64,000 bases of DNA from Pararhizobium sp. YC-54. Lineage in GTDB: Bacteria; Pseudomonadota; Alphaproteobacteria; Rhizobiales; Rhizobiaceae. Of the stretch, positions 7,099-18,052 are shown piece by piece (positions within the stretch are counted from its first letter, which is position 1; each line of letters begins with the position of its first letter). The stretch covers positions 242,068-306,067 of the forward strand of contig NZ_JAOYTH010000009.1 in NCBI RefSeq assembly GCF_025847205.1, written 5' to 3'. A program made the translations under genes and the position numbers. The notes beneath the pieces are model-generated. The model did no database searches and was not told the origin of the DNA. It saw only the letters and a program-made list of their open reading frames with translations.

Positions 7099-8298
7099 CT
7101 ACATCGGCAGATGATCGGCATGTGCGCCGCCGGCCGGAGCCTGCGCCATCCCTTGCGATCCCCGCCGCGGTGCCAGCGCCTTGACCGAAAACAAGGCATA
7201 GATGATCAGCGGCAGGCAGACGAGATAGGATGTGCGGATGCCGGCATGTTCGGCGATGAAGCCGAGCAGCGGCGGCGCCAGGAAGAAGACAATGAACGTC
7301 ACCTGACCGAGTGCCGCGACATTCACCTGCGCTGCCCTGTCGGTGCGCTGGGCCGCCGCCGAAACCGCCAGCGGATAGACGGCGCTGCATCCGGCCCCCA
7401 TCAGCGAAAAGCCGAAGAGCGCGACATAGGGGTGTGGTGCCAGCCAGACGGCGATGAGGCCGATGGCCGACAGCACCAGCAGGGCCGCCGCCACCGTGCG
7501 GGCGCCAAACCGGTCGACGACCGGATCGATGAACAGCCGCGCCATGGCCATGAAAAACGTGAACAGCGTCAGCCCGAGACCGCCGATGAAGGGTTCGACG
7601 GCAAAGACATCGCGCATATAGATTGCCGACCAGTCGATGCCGGCGCCCTCCACCAGAAAAGCGGCAACCCCGATGATGCAGAGCGGCAAGAGGCCGAGGG
7701 TCGGCACCGCAAACAGCGGCGCCTTTGCCTCATGTGCGATAACCCGGGCCGGCGCGTTGCGGATGCCGGAAATGGCGATCGTGCCGACGACGAGGACGAA
7801 GGCGAGCGTCACGGCGAGATGGACCTGCATCGATATTTCCGCCTGGCGCACGCCAGAGGCAATCAGCGCGGTGACGAAGAAACCGAAACTCCAGAAGCCA
7901 TGCGCCCGGTTCATGATGCCCCGTCCGAGTTGCGCCTCAAGGCGGTCGATCTCGACATTGAGATTGATTTCGAGCGCGCCGGCCAAGAGCCCTGCGGTAA
8001 ACAGCACGCAGAACACCACCGGCGCTTCCCCGACCCAGGGAACCAGCGCAAATGACGCGGCCGTGCCAAGCACGGTGATGAAGGCCGTCATTCGTGCGCC
8101 CAGATGCGCAATCAGCGGCGAAGAGAATGTCAGTGCAATCAGCGCCCCGATCGCCATGCCGATCAGCGTCAGACCCAACTCGGATTTGTTGACCCCAAGC
8201 GCCTCCTGCAGATCGGGCATGCGCGCCAGCAACGCGCCGAGCGAAACGGCAAACAGGAAGAAACAGGTGTAGATCCTGTGGTGCGGCGCGATGGTCAT
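7099..8298 (-). CDS. MFS transporter, YbjJ/MosC-like
   Basis: Inner-membrane protein of 399 residues with about 12 hydrophobic segments. The pattern resembles the YbjJ/MosC branch of the major facilitator superfamily: a short N-terminus, GALLARMPDLQEALG after helix 1, and a conserved RAHGFWSFGFF in the middle loop. MosC is linked to rhizopine use in Sinorhizobium, but the branch is broad and the substrate here cannot be named. The start is supported by GAGGAG 6 nt upstream. It converges with the transglycosylase gene and diverges from nothing nearby. Confidence 0.85.
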   Translation of the reverse strand: MTIAPHHRIYTCFFLFAVSLGALLARMPDLQEALGVNKSELGLTLIGMAIGALIALTFSSPLIAHLGARMTAFITVLGTAASFALVPWVGEAPVVFCVLFTAGLLAGALEINLNVEIDRLEAQLGRGIMNRAHGFWSFGFFVTALIASGVRQAEISMQVHLAVTLAFVLVVGTIAISGIRNAPARVIAHEAKAPLFAVPTLGLLPLCIIGVAAFLVEGAGIDWSAIYMRDVFAVEPFIGGLGLTLFTFFMAMARLFIDPVVDRFGARTVAAALLVLSAIGLIAVWLAPHPYVALFGFSLMGAGCSAVYPLAVSAAAQRTDRAAQVNVAALGQVTFIVFFLAPPLLGFIAEHAGIRTSYLVCLPLIIYALFSVKALAPRRGSQGMAQAPAGGAHADHLPM

Positions 8299-8597
8299 GA
8301 TTGCTCCTCGATCGGCCGTTGTGTAACGGGATTTGCGTCTGCGCGGAAGCCGTCTGGCCTGTCCGGAGCCCCGATTTCCGGCGGGTGGGCTAGATGTCGC
8401 TACTTGGCGCGCGGTGATTGAGGCGGATAGTCAGGCCCTTATTGCCGTGGTCTTTCCGGCAATCCAGCCACGCGATGTCGATCATGGGAGAGGCGTCTCC
8501 CGCGCTGCGGACGCAGCGCACTGGATAACGGCCACAAGGGCGGGCATGCGGGGAGTTTTAGAGCAACGTCAGAACAAGCAAAGACACACAGCCCCAA
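8299..8597. other. Intergenic stretch upstream of MFS gene
   Basis: About 300 nt between the MFS start and the aatA terminator. It should hold the MFS promoter on the minus strand. No repeat, RNA gene or convincing open frame was seen. Confidence 0.5.
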
Positions 8598-8623
8598 CAA
8601 AAAACCCGCCGTTTCCGGCGGGC
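8598..8623 (-). terminator. Intrinsic terminator of aatA
   Basis: Read on the minus strand: GCCCGCCGGAAACGGCGGG followed by six T residues, 25 nt beyond the aatA stop codon. GC-rich stem with a small loop and a T-run, a textbook Rho-independent terminator. Confidence 0.9.
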
Positions 8624-8647
8624 TCGTTGTGGTTGGCCGGCGATGCC

Positions 8648-10311
<1,664 letters not shown>

Positions 10312-12663
10312 ATGCTTCTGGACACCGAAAATGCGGCAAAGCCGCAAAGCCGCGTAAACACCCGACATATCGAATATCTGCTGGTCGCCCTGCTTGCGGC
10401 CGTGACGCTGGTTCTGCTTTTCGCGATGGGCTTTTTCGCACACGCGGCGGCCGAGACGACTGAGGGCAAGCCGCAGCAGTTTGCAGGCTACGTCCACCCG
10501 AACGACATGGGCACCGGCGCCCTGCTCTTCCCGTCCAGAGAACCCGGCTCCTTCGTCGAGGCACCGCGGCTGGCGACCGATGTCGTCATCGACGTCAACG
10601 GCCCGGTCATCCGCACCCGTGTCACCCAGCGCTTCCAGAACCCGAGCAAAGGCTGGGTCGAGGGCACCTATGTCTTTCCGTTGCCGGAAAACTCCGCCGT
10701 CGATACGCTGAGGATGCAGATCGGCGAGCGCTTCATCGAAGGCGAAATCAAGGCCCGCGAAGAGGCCCGCAAGGTCTACGAGGAAGCCAAGGCCGAGGGC
10801 AAGAAGACCGCACTTCTCGAGCAGCAGCGCCCCAATATCTTCACCAACCAGGTCGCCAATATCGGTCCGGGCGAAACCATCGTCGTGCAGATCGAATATC
10901 AGAGCGGCGTGCATCAGTCGGGCGGCGAATTCTCGCTCAGGTTCCCGATGGTGGTGGCGCCGCGCTACAACCCCGACCCGATCGTCCAGACGGTCGATCT
11001 CGACCCCACGTCCGGCTATGCCGTCAACGACCCGGCTCCGGATCGCGACAAGATCACGGCACCGGTGCTCGATCCTGCCCGGAACGCCAAGATCAATCCG
11101 GTGACGCTGACGGTCAATCTCAATGCCGGTTTCCCGCTCGGCAGCGTGATCTCCCCGTTCCACGACACCGATATCCAGACCATCAACGACACGGCGCGAA
11201 AAATCTCGCTGACGGGCGGCAGCGTGCCGGCCGACAAGGATTTCGAGCTGAGCTGGAGCGCCGTCGCCGGCAAGACGCCAAATGCCGGCCTTTTCCGCGA
11301 GACACAGAACGGCAAGACCTATCTGCTCGGCTTCGTCACGCCGCCGGCCGAAGACGCAGCCGCAGGGGCATATCCGAAACGCGAGGTCGTCTTCGTCATC
11401 GACAATTCCGGATCGATGGCCGGAAAATCGATCGAGCAGGCCCGTGAGAGCCTGGCACTGGCCATCTCGAAGCTGAGGCCAGTAGACAGGTTCAACGTCA
11501 TCCGCTTCGACGACACGATGGAGGTGCATTTCCCGGCTCTGGTTGCAGCAGCGCCGGACAAGCGCGAGGATGCCATCGCTTTCGTTCGCGGCCTGACCGC
11601 CGATGGCGGCACGGAAATGCTGCCGGCGCTGGAGGCTGCCCTTCGCACCCAGGGTCCGGTCGAGCCCGGCGCCCTGCGGCAGGTGGTGTTCCTCACCGAC
11701 GGTGCGATCGGCAACGAAGCGCAGCTGTTTGCGGAGATTTCCAAAAACCGCGGCGACGCCCGCGTCTTTACCGTCGGCATCGGCTCGGCACCCAACACCC
11801 ACTTCATGACCAAGGCCGCCGAAATCGGCCGCGGCACCTTCACGCTGATCGGCTCGGAGGATCAGGTGGCAGCCCGCATGGGCGAGCTGTTCGACAAGCT
11901 TGAAAACCCTGTGATGACCGACATTGCCGCCAGCTTCGACGGCGCGAACGCTGAGGATATCACCCCGAACCCGATGCCGGACCTTTATCGCGGCGAACCG
12001 GTGGTGCTGACCGCTGAGCTCGACGGCACATCGGCCGCAGGCAAGCTGCAGATTACCGGCAAGACCGGCAGCCAGCCCTGGCGGATCGAGATGGATATCG
12101 CCAAGGCCTCCGAAGGCAAGGGCATTGCCAAGCTCTGGGCCCGCCGCAAGATCGATGATCTCGAAGCCAACGCCTATGCGGTGAACGATGCGGCAGCCCT
12201 CGACAAAGAGATCGAGACGGTGGCGCTTGCCAACCACCTCGTCTCGCGCGTCACCAGCCTGGTGGCCGTCGATGTGACGCCGTCCCGTCCGGCCAGTGAG
12301 CCTGTCGTCAGCACCGATATGCCGCTGAACCTGCCCGACGGCTGGGATTTCGGCAAGGTGTTCGGCGAGGCGCCGCAAGAGGTCATCCCGGAAGGTCAGC
12401 GCAAGGCTGCGCTGGAACAGAGCGAGCAGCAGGCAATGCTGGTCGCCGACAGCATGGCCGCTGCGCCGACCGCCCGCGCCGCCAGCATGATTGCCGACGC
12501 CGGCAAACAGGTGGACCTGCCGCAGACGGCCACGCTCGCCGACCGGCATATCCTGATCGGCCTGATGCTGCTTGCCTTCGCCGTGATGGCGGCGACGACC
12601 TTCAGCCTGTGGCGCTGGCAGCTGCGCGGCCTGGTTTCGGAGGCGCGCGACCGTGTCCGATAA
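10312..12663 (+). CDS. VIT and VWA domain protein, predicted sortase target
   Basis: 783-residue envelope protein. Domains: N-terminal transmembrane segment or signal anchor (about 22-45), VIT domain (about 78-210, ending in the NQVANIGPGETIVVQIEYQ strand region), then a von Willebrand A domain with an intact MIDAS motif DNSGS (364-368) and later TDG. The C-terminus has LPQTA (736-740), a hydrophobic helix (about 747-768) and a basic tail, the architecture of a cell-wall-sorting signal. Matches the proteobacterial family in which this protein is the dedicated target of a neighbouring sortase. The sortase gene overlaps its end by 11 nt. Ligand and final location (outer membrane, periplasm or surface) are unknown. 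Confidence 0.9.
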   Translation: MLLDTENAAKPQSRVNTRHIEYLLVALLAAVTLVLLFAMGFFAHAAAETTEGKPQQFAGYVHPNDMGTGALLFPSREPGSFVEAPRLATDVVIDVNGPVIRTRVTQRFQNPSKGWVEGTYVFPLPENSAVDTLRMQIGERFIEGEIKAREEARKVYEEAKAEGKKTALLEQQRPNIFTNQVANIGPGETIVVQIEYQSGVHQSGGEFSLRFPMVVAPRYNPDPIVQTVDLDPTSGYAVNDPAPDRDKITAPVLDPARNAKINPVTLTVNLNAGFPLGSVISPFHDTDIQTINDTARKISLTGGSVPADKDFELSWSAVAGKTPNAGLFRETQNGKTYLLGFVTPPAEDAAAGAYPKREVVFVIDNSGSMAGKSIEQARESLALAISKLRPVDRFNVIRFDDTMEVHFPALVAAAPDKREDAIAFVRGLTADGGTEMLPALEAALRTQGPVEPGALRQVVFLTDGAIGNEAQLFAEISKNRGDARVFTVGIGSAPNTHFMTKAAEIGRGTFTLIGSEDQVAARMGELFDKLENPVMTDIAASFDGANAEDITPNPMPDLYRGEPVVLTAELDGTSAAGKLQITGKTGSQPWRIEMDIAKASEGKGIAKLWARRKIDDLEANAYAVNDAAALDKEIETVALANHLVSRVTSLVAVDVTPSRPASEPVVSTDMPLNLPDGWDFGKVFGEAPQEVIPEGQRKAALEQSEQQAMLVADSMAAAPTARAASMIADAGKQVDLPQTATLADRHILIGLMLLAFAVMAATTFSLWRWQLRGLVSEARDRVR

Positions 12664-13375
12664 GCCTGGCAACGATGCAAACCTAAAACAAGACCAAGAG
12701 CAGGACAAGGAAGGGCGCGCCGGCTTTCTGGCGCGCCTCAACGCGCTGGAGACCGTGGTGCTGGCCGGTATCCTGCTGATCGCGCTTGCCGGCGTGATGC
12801 TGGTGGGCAAGGGCTTCTACATGAAGGCCAAGGCGGAGGTTTCCCAGGTACTGCTGAAGCGCAGCTTTGCAGCGCAGCTTGCAGGCGAGACGGATACCAG
12901 GCCGTGGCCCTGGGCAGACTTCACCACCGAAGCGGAAATCACCGCGCTGCGGATTGGTGAGAGCGCCGTCGTCCTCTCCGGTGCCAGCGGCGAGGCTCTT
13001 GCGTTCGGTCCGGCCCGGCTCGCCAACACGCCGATGCCGGGAGAACCTGGAACATCGGTCATCGCCGCCCATCGCGACACGCATTTCCGCTGGCTGAAAG
13101 ACGTCAAGCCGGGCGACCTTCTGATCGTCACGCGCAAGGACGGAACCAACCTGACCTTCCGCGCCGGCACCAGCCGCATTGCCCGCTGGGACGAAAGCGG
13201 CATCAACGCCGATGCGCCGGGCCGCAATCTGGTCCTTGCCACCTGCTGGCCGTTCGACGCAACGGAGCAAGGTCCCCTGCGCTACATCGTCAATGCCGAA
13301 CTTGTTGCAGATGCCTGTCCGTCGACGCTCGCCGCAAGAGGTGGGCTCGCTGAGCTCCCGGTAAAATCCTTTTGA
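12653..13375 (+). CDS. Class GN-like sortase (Gram-negative)
   Basis: 240-residue membrane-anchored transpeptidase: a charged cytoplasmic N-terminus, one transmembrane helix (about 34-55) and a sortase domain. The catalytic triad is visible as His140 (AAHRDTHF), Cys198 (LATCWPF) and Arg210 (GPLRYIV). The start is GTG at 12653, with GGAGG 9 nt upstream inside the target gene, so the two are translationally coupled. It is predicted to process the LPQTA motif of the VIT-VWA protein. In a cell without a thick wall the acceptor nucleophile is unknown; the enzyme may simply release or cross-link its substrate. Confidence 0.92.
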   Translation: MSDKPGNDANLKQDQEQDKEGRAGFLARLNALETVVLAGILLIALAGVMLVGKGFYMKAKAEVSQVLLKRSFAAQLAGETDTRPWPWADFTTEAEITALRIGESAVVLSGASGEALAFGPARLANTPMPGEPGTSVIAAHRDTHFRWLKDVKPGDLLIVTRKDGTNLTFRAGTSRIARWDESGINADAPGRNLVLATCWPFDATEQGPLRYIVNAELVADACPSTLAARGGLAELPVKSF

Positions 13376-13449
13376 TCGCAAAACCTCATGCCCGGCCTTG
13401 ATCCTCTCGTCCTCGACCCCAGCTTCAATGGGTATCGATGGAGAATGAG

Positions 13450-14592
13450 ATGAAGACGACGTTCGAAAGCCTGTTGACCGGTCTGGCATCGGTTCTTCTT
13501 GCAACGCCTGCCCTTGCCGAGGAACCGAAGCAATTTGCAACCGACCGGGCCGCCGTGCAGGTCCATACGATTGCTTCCGGCCTCGATAACCCATGGTCAG
13601 TCGAAGTGCTGCCGGACGGCGCCTATATTGTCACGGAGCTTGGCGGCGGCCTTCGCATCATTCGCGACGGCAAGGCATCCGCGCCGATCACCGGCGTGCC
13701 GAAGGTCGCGCGCAAGGGTCAGGGCGGGCTTCTCGATGTGGCGCTCGATCCCGGCTTTCAGACCAGCCGCACGCTGTTCCTGTCCATGTCGGTTACCGAT
13801 GGCGGCAATCAGGGAACGGCCGTCATGCGCGCGGTGCTTTCCAAGGACGGGAAAAGCCTGACGCAGACGCAAGAGCTCTTCCGGATGAACAGGTTCACCG
13901 GCAAGGGCCAGCATTTCGGATCGCGGATCGCGATCGCCGCCGATGGCAGCCTGTTCTTCGGCATCGGCGATCGGGGCGAACGGGATCGGGCGCAGGACAT
14001 GCGCGATCATGCGGGCGCCATTCTCCATATCAAGCCGGACGGCAGCATCCCTGCGGATAACCCCTACAAGGATGGCAAGGCCGGACTTGCCGAGCTCTGG
14101 TCGAAAGGTCACCGCAATCCGCAGGGCATCGCCATCGACCCGGCCAATCGTCAGCTGATCACCGTCGAACACGGTGCGCGCGGCGGCGACGAGATCAACA
14201 CGCCAGAACCGGGCAAGAACTATGGCTGGCCCGTCATCACCTTCGGCAAGGACTATTCCGGCGCCGAGATCGGCGTCGGCCAGGCGGCCGATGGCTACGA
14301 GCAACCGCTCTACTACTGGGATCCATCCATCGCACCCGGCGCCATCGACGTCTATCACGGCGCAATGTTTCCGCAATGGGAAGGCAATCTGCTGGTCTCG
14401 GCGTTGAAATATCAGTTGCTGGCACGGCTGGAGCGCGATGAAAGCGGCGCGGTTGTTGCCGAGGAGCGGCTGTTCGAAGGCGAATTCGGACGCATCCGCG
14501 ATGTCAAGGTGGCACCCGACGGGTCGATCCTGATGCTCACGGACGGAGACGACGGCGCGCTGCTGCGGGTTTCCGCCTCCAACAGGAGCTGA
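13450..14592 (+). CDS. PQQ-type soluble aldose sugar dehydrogenase (YliI-like)
   Basis: 380-residue periplasmic beta-propeller. A signal peptide (LLTGLASVLLATPALAEE) precedes GLDNPWSVEVLPDG, RKGQGGLLDVALDPGF, LWSKGHRNPQGIAID and EHGARGGDEIN, the ordered motifs of the soluble glucose/aldose dehydrogenase family that uses pyrroloquinoline quinone and calcium. The start at 13450 has GGAGAA upstream; an ATG at 13438 is less likely. It lies 74 nt after the sortase gene on the same strand, so cotranscription is possible, but no functional link is evident. Electron acceptor and sugar unknown. Confidence 0.87.
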   Translation: MKTTFESLLTGLASVLLATPALAEEPKQFATDRAAVQVHTIASGLDNPWSVEVLPDGAYIVTELGGGLRIIRDGKASAPITGVPKVARKGQGGLLDVALDPGFQTSRTLFLSMSVTDGGNQGTAVMRAVLSKDGKSLTQTQELFRMNRFTGKGQHFGSRIAIAADGSLFFGIGDRGERDRAQDMRDHAGAILHIKPDGSIPADNPYKDGKAGLAELWSKGHRNPQGIAIDPANRQLITVEHGARGGDEINTPEPGKNYGWPVITFGKDYSGAEIGVGQAADGYEQPLYYWDPSIAPGAIDVYHGAMFPQWEGNLLVSALKYQLLARLERDESGAVVAEERLFEGEFGRIRDVKVAPDGSILMLTDGDDGALLRVSASNRS

Positions 14593-14736
14593 CCGCTCCT
14601 CATTTTTCGCGACGGACCGCACGCTTGCCTGAAATTGATGCAGATGTTAGCTGACGTCTGAATAAAATCCGAAGCGCGCCTGCCCTGAAATCGTTCCGAT
14701 GCGAGGCCTTCGTGCCGAGCCATCAGGAAATGCATC

Positions 14737-15633
14737 GTGACCCGTATCCAGGCCAATCTCTTCCTGCTTTTGTCCGGCGCCATCTGGGGTGCAGGGTTCG
14801 TGGCGCAATCGACGGCGATGGATTCGATCGGTCCGATGTGGTTCATCGGCCTTCGATTTGCGATCGCAACCGCAGTCGCGGCACCTTTAGCGCTGTGGGA
14901 GCATCGCAAGACCCTGCAGCCGCTGCCGAAATCCAGCATCCGCAACTTCCTGTTGATCGGACTGGCGCTGTTTGCCGGCGCCATGACCCAGCAGCTCGGC
15001 CTCCTGACCACCAGCGTCACCAATTCCGGCTTTCTGACCGGGCTCTACGTCGTGTTCGTGCCGATCCTAACGGTGATCTTCCTGCGCCGCAAGCCGCACT
15101 GGATCATCTGGCCGGCAGCCGGCATGGCGCTGCTGGGCATTTTCCTTCTGAGCGGCGGTGAGCTTGCACGTTTGAACAATGGTGATTTCCTGACGATCAT
15201 CTGCGCCGTCTTCTGGGCGCTGCAACTGATGCTCGTCGGCATTTTCGTCGGCAGCACGGGCCGGCCAATGCTGCTGTCGATGGTGCAGTTCGCCGTCTGT
15301 GCTGTGCTGGGCTGTGCGGCCGGTGCGGTCTTCGAACCGCTCGACCTGACCGCCGTGACCAACGCCCTGCCGGAAATCCTCTATGCCGGTTTCTTTTCCA
15401 GCGGCATCGGCTTCATCTGCCAGGTGGTCGGGCAGCGCTACACGACAGCGCCGCAGGCGGCGATCTTCCTGTCGAGCGAAGCGCTGTTTGCCGCCCTGCT
15501 CGGCGTCCTGCTTCTGGGCGAAACCATCACGACGGTTGGTTATATCGGCTGTGCCACGATCTTTGCCGCCATGCTGATCGCCGAGATCGTGCCGGAATTG
15601 ACAAGGCCGAAAAACGTTGCCGCCAGCGCCTGA
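14737..15633 (+). CDS. DMT-superfamily exporter (EamA domains)
   Basis: 298-residue inner-membrane protein with ten hydrophobic segments arranged as two EamA repeats (about 5-140 and 150-290). The N-terminus (NLFLLLSGAIWGAGFVAQ) and the C-terminal half (SSEALFAALLGVLLLGETI) are typical of drug/metabolite transporters. GTG start with AGGAAA about 9 nt upstream. Substrate cannot be predicted. No close operon partner; downstream is a long AT-rich gap. Confidence 0.87.
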   Translation: MTRIQANLFLLLSGAIWGAGFVAQSTAMDSIGPMWFIGLRFAIATAVAAPLALWEHRKTLQPLPKSSIRNFLLIGLALFAGAMTQQLGLLTTSVTNSGFLTGLYVVFVPILTVIFLRRKPHWIIWPAAGMALLGIFLLSGGELARLNNGDFLTIICAVFWALQLMLVGIFVGSTGRPMLLSMVQFAVCAVLGCAAGAVFEPLDLTAVTNALPEILYAGFFSSGIGFICQVVGQRYTTAPQAAIFLSSEALFAALLGVLLLGETITTVGYIGCATIFAAMLIAEIVPELTRPKNVAASA

Positions 15634-16180
15634 GACCTGCGCATGCGAGGGACCTCATTTCCTCAGATTGTTCGCCAACAACAGCAATATTGCATGCAAG
15701 ATGCCAGATTTTATCAAACGGTTAATATTTAAGGAAGCTACGACGGCAGCCTGTTGCACCATGACATTCTGCGACATATCCTGACGCAAACAGTCTAAAA
15801 ATCATCCGAGATATGATAAAAATTAACATTTTCAATAACTTGCAATATATCAGCGCTTAAATCATATTTTTAGGCAATTGATTGCTCTTTAAACAAGCCA
15901 AAACGGCACACTTGATTCAAAAAACTTTTGCTTGCCAATTTAAAATAAACACAGCAAGCTTACTGTGTTCGGGCAATTTGCGAACACGGGAAGACCTTTA
16001 AGTAACGCGCGCCGGACACGCAGTATGTTCCGGGCAGTCGGGCAAAGACAGAGTTTTTCGATGGCTGGCTGCAATTACAGGACCCTTTCCTCATAGTCGA
16101 GAACTGCCTGCCGCACGCCCCTGGGGCAAACATTGTAATGCTGCCCGCCGCATCCGGGCAGAGGAAAAAGGACCTGACGA
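15634..16180. other. AT-rich intergenic region and cold-shock leader
   Basis: 547 nt without a gene. The part from about 15660 to 15965 is strikingly AT-rich for this chromosome. A 7-bp inverted repeat GTGTTCG / CGAACAC sits at 15965-15987. The last ~150 nt are probably the 5' leader of the cold-shock gene and include a hairpin at 16141-16161. Confidence 0.55.
16141..16161 (+). promoter_or_regulatory. Hairpin in cold-shock gene leader
   Basis: CTGCCCG (16141-16147) pairs with CGGGCAG (16155-16161), ending a few nt before the AAAAAGGA ribosome-binding site. A structured leader is usual for csp genes and may set temperature-dependent translation or mRNA stability (inference). Confidence 0.45.
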
Positions 16181-16396
16181 ATGGCCGAGACTGGCATTGT
16201 TAAATTCTTCAACACCGACAAGGGCTTTGGTTTTATCAAACCTGACAATGGTGGCGCCGATATCTTCGTGCATATCTCCGCAGTCCAGGCCTCCGGCCTG
16301 AACGGACTCTCCGAAAATCAGAAGGTCAGCTTCGACACGGAACCGGATCGCCGCGGCAAGGGCCCGAAGGCGGTCAACCTGCAGGTTTCGGGCTGA
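16181..16396 (+). CDS. Cold-shock domain protein (CspA family)
   Basis: 71-residue single-domain nucleic-acid chaperone. Both RNA-binding motifs are present: RNP1 as KGFGFI and RNP2 as DIFVHI. Length is normal for CspA proteins. A strong AAAAAGGA precedes the start and an intrinsic terminator follows, so it forms a single-gene unit with a long leader. Acts in the cytoplasm on RNA secondary structure. Confidence 0.95.
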   Translation: MAETGIVKFFNTDKGFGFIKPDNGGADIFVHISAVQASGLNGLSENQKVSFDTEPDRRGKGPKAVNLQVSG

Positions 16397-16430
16397 ACAG
16401 CCCGCTTTCTGCAAACAGATTCACGTTGAA

Positions 16431-16456
16431 GCCCGGCATCGTTGCCGGGTTTTTTC
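16431..16456 (+). terminator. Intrinsic terminator of cold-shock gene
   Basis: CCCGGCA (16432-16438) and TGCCGGG (16444-16450) enclose a short loop and are followed by six T residues. Confidence 0.92.
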
Positions 16457-16541
16457 ATTCACCCTGCGTTCAGTTTCGCCACAATATTCTGTTGTCCTCA
16501 TGAAGGACGGGAATCGTCCAGACCAAAACAGGATCGAAACA

Positions 16542-16958
16542 ATGAACAAGGTTATCAAAGCTGCCGTTCTTGCCATTGCGACGGCAGCGACCGCTATCCC
16601 GGCAATCACCCCCGCGCAGGCTGAAGACTGGGGCCGCCGCCATTACCGGCACCACAATAACGGTGATGCCGTTGCCCTTGGCGCGCTTGGTCTTGCCACC
16701 GGCGTGATCATCGGCGGCGCCATTGCCAGCCAGCCGCGCTACCAGGAACGGGTCTATGTCGATCCAGAGCCCGAATATTACGAACCGCGCCCGGTCTATC
16801 GCCGCGCCCGTCCGGTTGTCGTTGAAACCTACGGCAGCCTGGAGCCTTGGACACCCTCCTGGTACCGCTATTGCTCGCAGCGCTACCGCTCGTTCGATTC
16901 CCAGTCGGGTACGTTTGTCGGTTACGACGGCAGAGAGTATTTCTGCAGGGCCGGCTGA
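16542..16958 (+). CDS. BA14K-family secreted protein
   Basis: 138-residue exported protein: signal peptide (KAAVLAIATAATAIPAITPAQA), a His-rich stretch after the cleavage site, a glycine-rich hydrophobic segment (about 45-65), then the BA14K domain at the C-terminus with paired cysteines in YCSQRYRSFDSQSG and YFC. BA14K is an immunoreactive lectin-like protein first described in Brucella; the domain is common in Rhizobiales envelopes. Start at 16542 follows AGGA; the in-frame ATG at 16500 would hide the signal peptide. Confidence 0.88.
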   Translation: MNKVIKAAVLAIATAATAIPAITPAQAEDWGRRHYRHHNNGDAVALGALGLATGVIIGGAIASQPRYQERVYVDPEPEYYEPRPVYRRARPVVVETYGSLEPWTPSWYRYCSQRYRSFDSQSGTFVGYDGREYFCRAG

Positions 16959-16975
16959 GGCAGTATCGATTGACT

Positions 16976-17010
16976 AAAAAGGCACGTGCCGGCCGGCACG
17001 TGCCTTTTTT
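16976..17010. terminator. Bidirectional intrinsic terminator
   Basis: A perfect palindrome, GGCACGTGCCG with its complement, flanked by five A residues on the left and six T residues on the right. It lies between the convergent BA14K and metallo-hydrolase genes and can serve both. Confidence 0.93.
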
Positions 17011-17079
17011 ATTGTCCTGGTTTTATTGTCCCGGCATGCGGCACACCATGACAATGGTGGGCAATGCCGGGTGACGCGC

Positions 17080-17721
17080 TTACATACCGCGCAGATACGG
17101 GTTGGTCCGGCGTTCCTCGCCGATCTGGCCACCCGGGCCGTGACCGCAGATGAAGCCGACGCTATCGCCGAGCGGCAGGATCTTGTCGCGGATGGAATCG
17201 AGCAGCTGCTGGTGGTTGCCGCCCGGTAGATCGGTGCGGCCGATGGAGCCGTGAAACAGCACGTCGCCGACATGGGCGAAACCCTGCTTGCGATTGAAAT
17301 AGACGACATGGCCGGGCGCGTGGCCCGGGCAGTGCAGGACTTCGAAGACGTGATCGCCGAAGGAGACAGTGTCGCCGTCTTCCAGCCACCGGTCCGGCAG
17401 CACGTTTTCCACCTTCATCGCCAGCCCGAATTTCTCCGCCTGGGCCTCGAGCCTTTCGAGCAGCGGCAGATCGTCCTTGTGCGGCCCGATGATCTCAACA
17501 CCCAAGGCTTGCTTGAGCTCCTTGGCCCCGCCCGCATGGTCGATATGGCCGTGGGTCAGCCAGATCGCCTTCAGCGTGATGCCGTTTTCCTTGATTGTCT
17601 GCAGGATCACATCGACGTCGCCGCCGGGATCGACGATCACGCCTTCCTTGGTGTCGCCGTCGAACAACACCGTGCAATTCTGCTGGAAGTGGGTAACCGG
17701 GATAATGCCCGCCTGTAACAT
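17080..17721 (-). CDS. Metallo-beta-lactamase fold hydrolase, glyoxalase II-like (YcbL type)
   Basis: 213-residue single-domain MBL-fold enzyme. The zinc ligands are seen as THGHIDHAGG, CPGHAPGH, GDVLFHGSIGRTD and CGHGPGG. Such short proteins hydrolyse S-lactoylglutathione or related thioesters, or persulfides; the substrate here is not determinable. The start MLQAGIIPVTHFQQN is the usual N-terminus with AGGCGG upstream, so the extension to 17811 is rejected. Confidence 0.88.
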   Translation of the reverse strand: MLQAGIIPVTHFQQNCTVLFDGDTKEGVIVDPGGDVDVILQTIKENGITLKAIWLTHGHIDHAGGAKELKQALGVEIIGPHKDDLPLLERLEAQAEKFGLAMKVENVLPDRWLEDGDTVSFGDHVFEVLHCPGHAPGHVVYFNRKQGFAHVGDVLFHGSIGRTDLPGGNHQQLLDSIRDKILPLGDSVGFICGHGPGGQIGEERRTNPYLRGM

Positions 17722-17861
17722 GCCGCCTGCGCCTCTCGCTGTCTTACTCGTTGAACAGCATATAGGACGGACGCACTGCAATGAAAACGGCAAAGACAGT
17801 GATTGGGCCACAGAGCAACTGCGAGGCTGAAACTGCCCGTCAAGACACCCGGCAATTCGTT

Positions 17862-18026
17862 CTAGCGCATTTCGGCGACTTCAACGGCTGCCGGCAACGG
17901 CGCCTGGAAATTAACCGTGGCCATCAAAAGAGCGAACACCGCAAGCTTGGCGGCAATGACGGTAATGACGACCGGACGCAGTTGACGTGCGGTGGAATAC
18001 GGATCCTGGGAAATATCCTGTTGCAT
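17862..18026 (-). CDS. Small single-pass membrane protein, 54 residues
   Basis: Short gene reading MQQDISQDPYSTARQLRPVV then a hydrophobic helix (about residues 19-42, ITVIAAKLAVFALLMATVNF) and a short acidic tail. AAGGA lies immediately before the ATG. It is supported by an EcfG-like promoter at 18053-18077, which would put its transcription start about 20 nt upstream of the start codon. No homologue is recognised; a general-stress membrane peptide is a fair guess, no more. Confidence 0.65.
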   Translation of the reverse strand: MQQDISQDPYSTARQLRPVVITVIAAKLAVFALLMATVNFQAPLPAAVEVAEMR

Positions 18027-18052
18027 GTTCCTTGCCTCTCTATTGACGTCTA

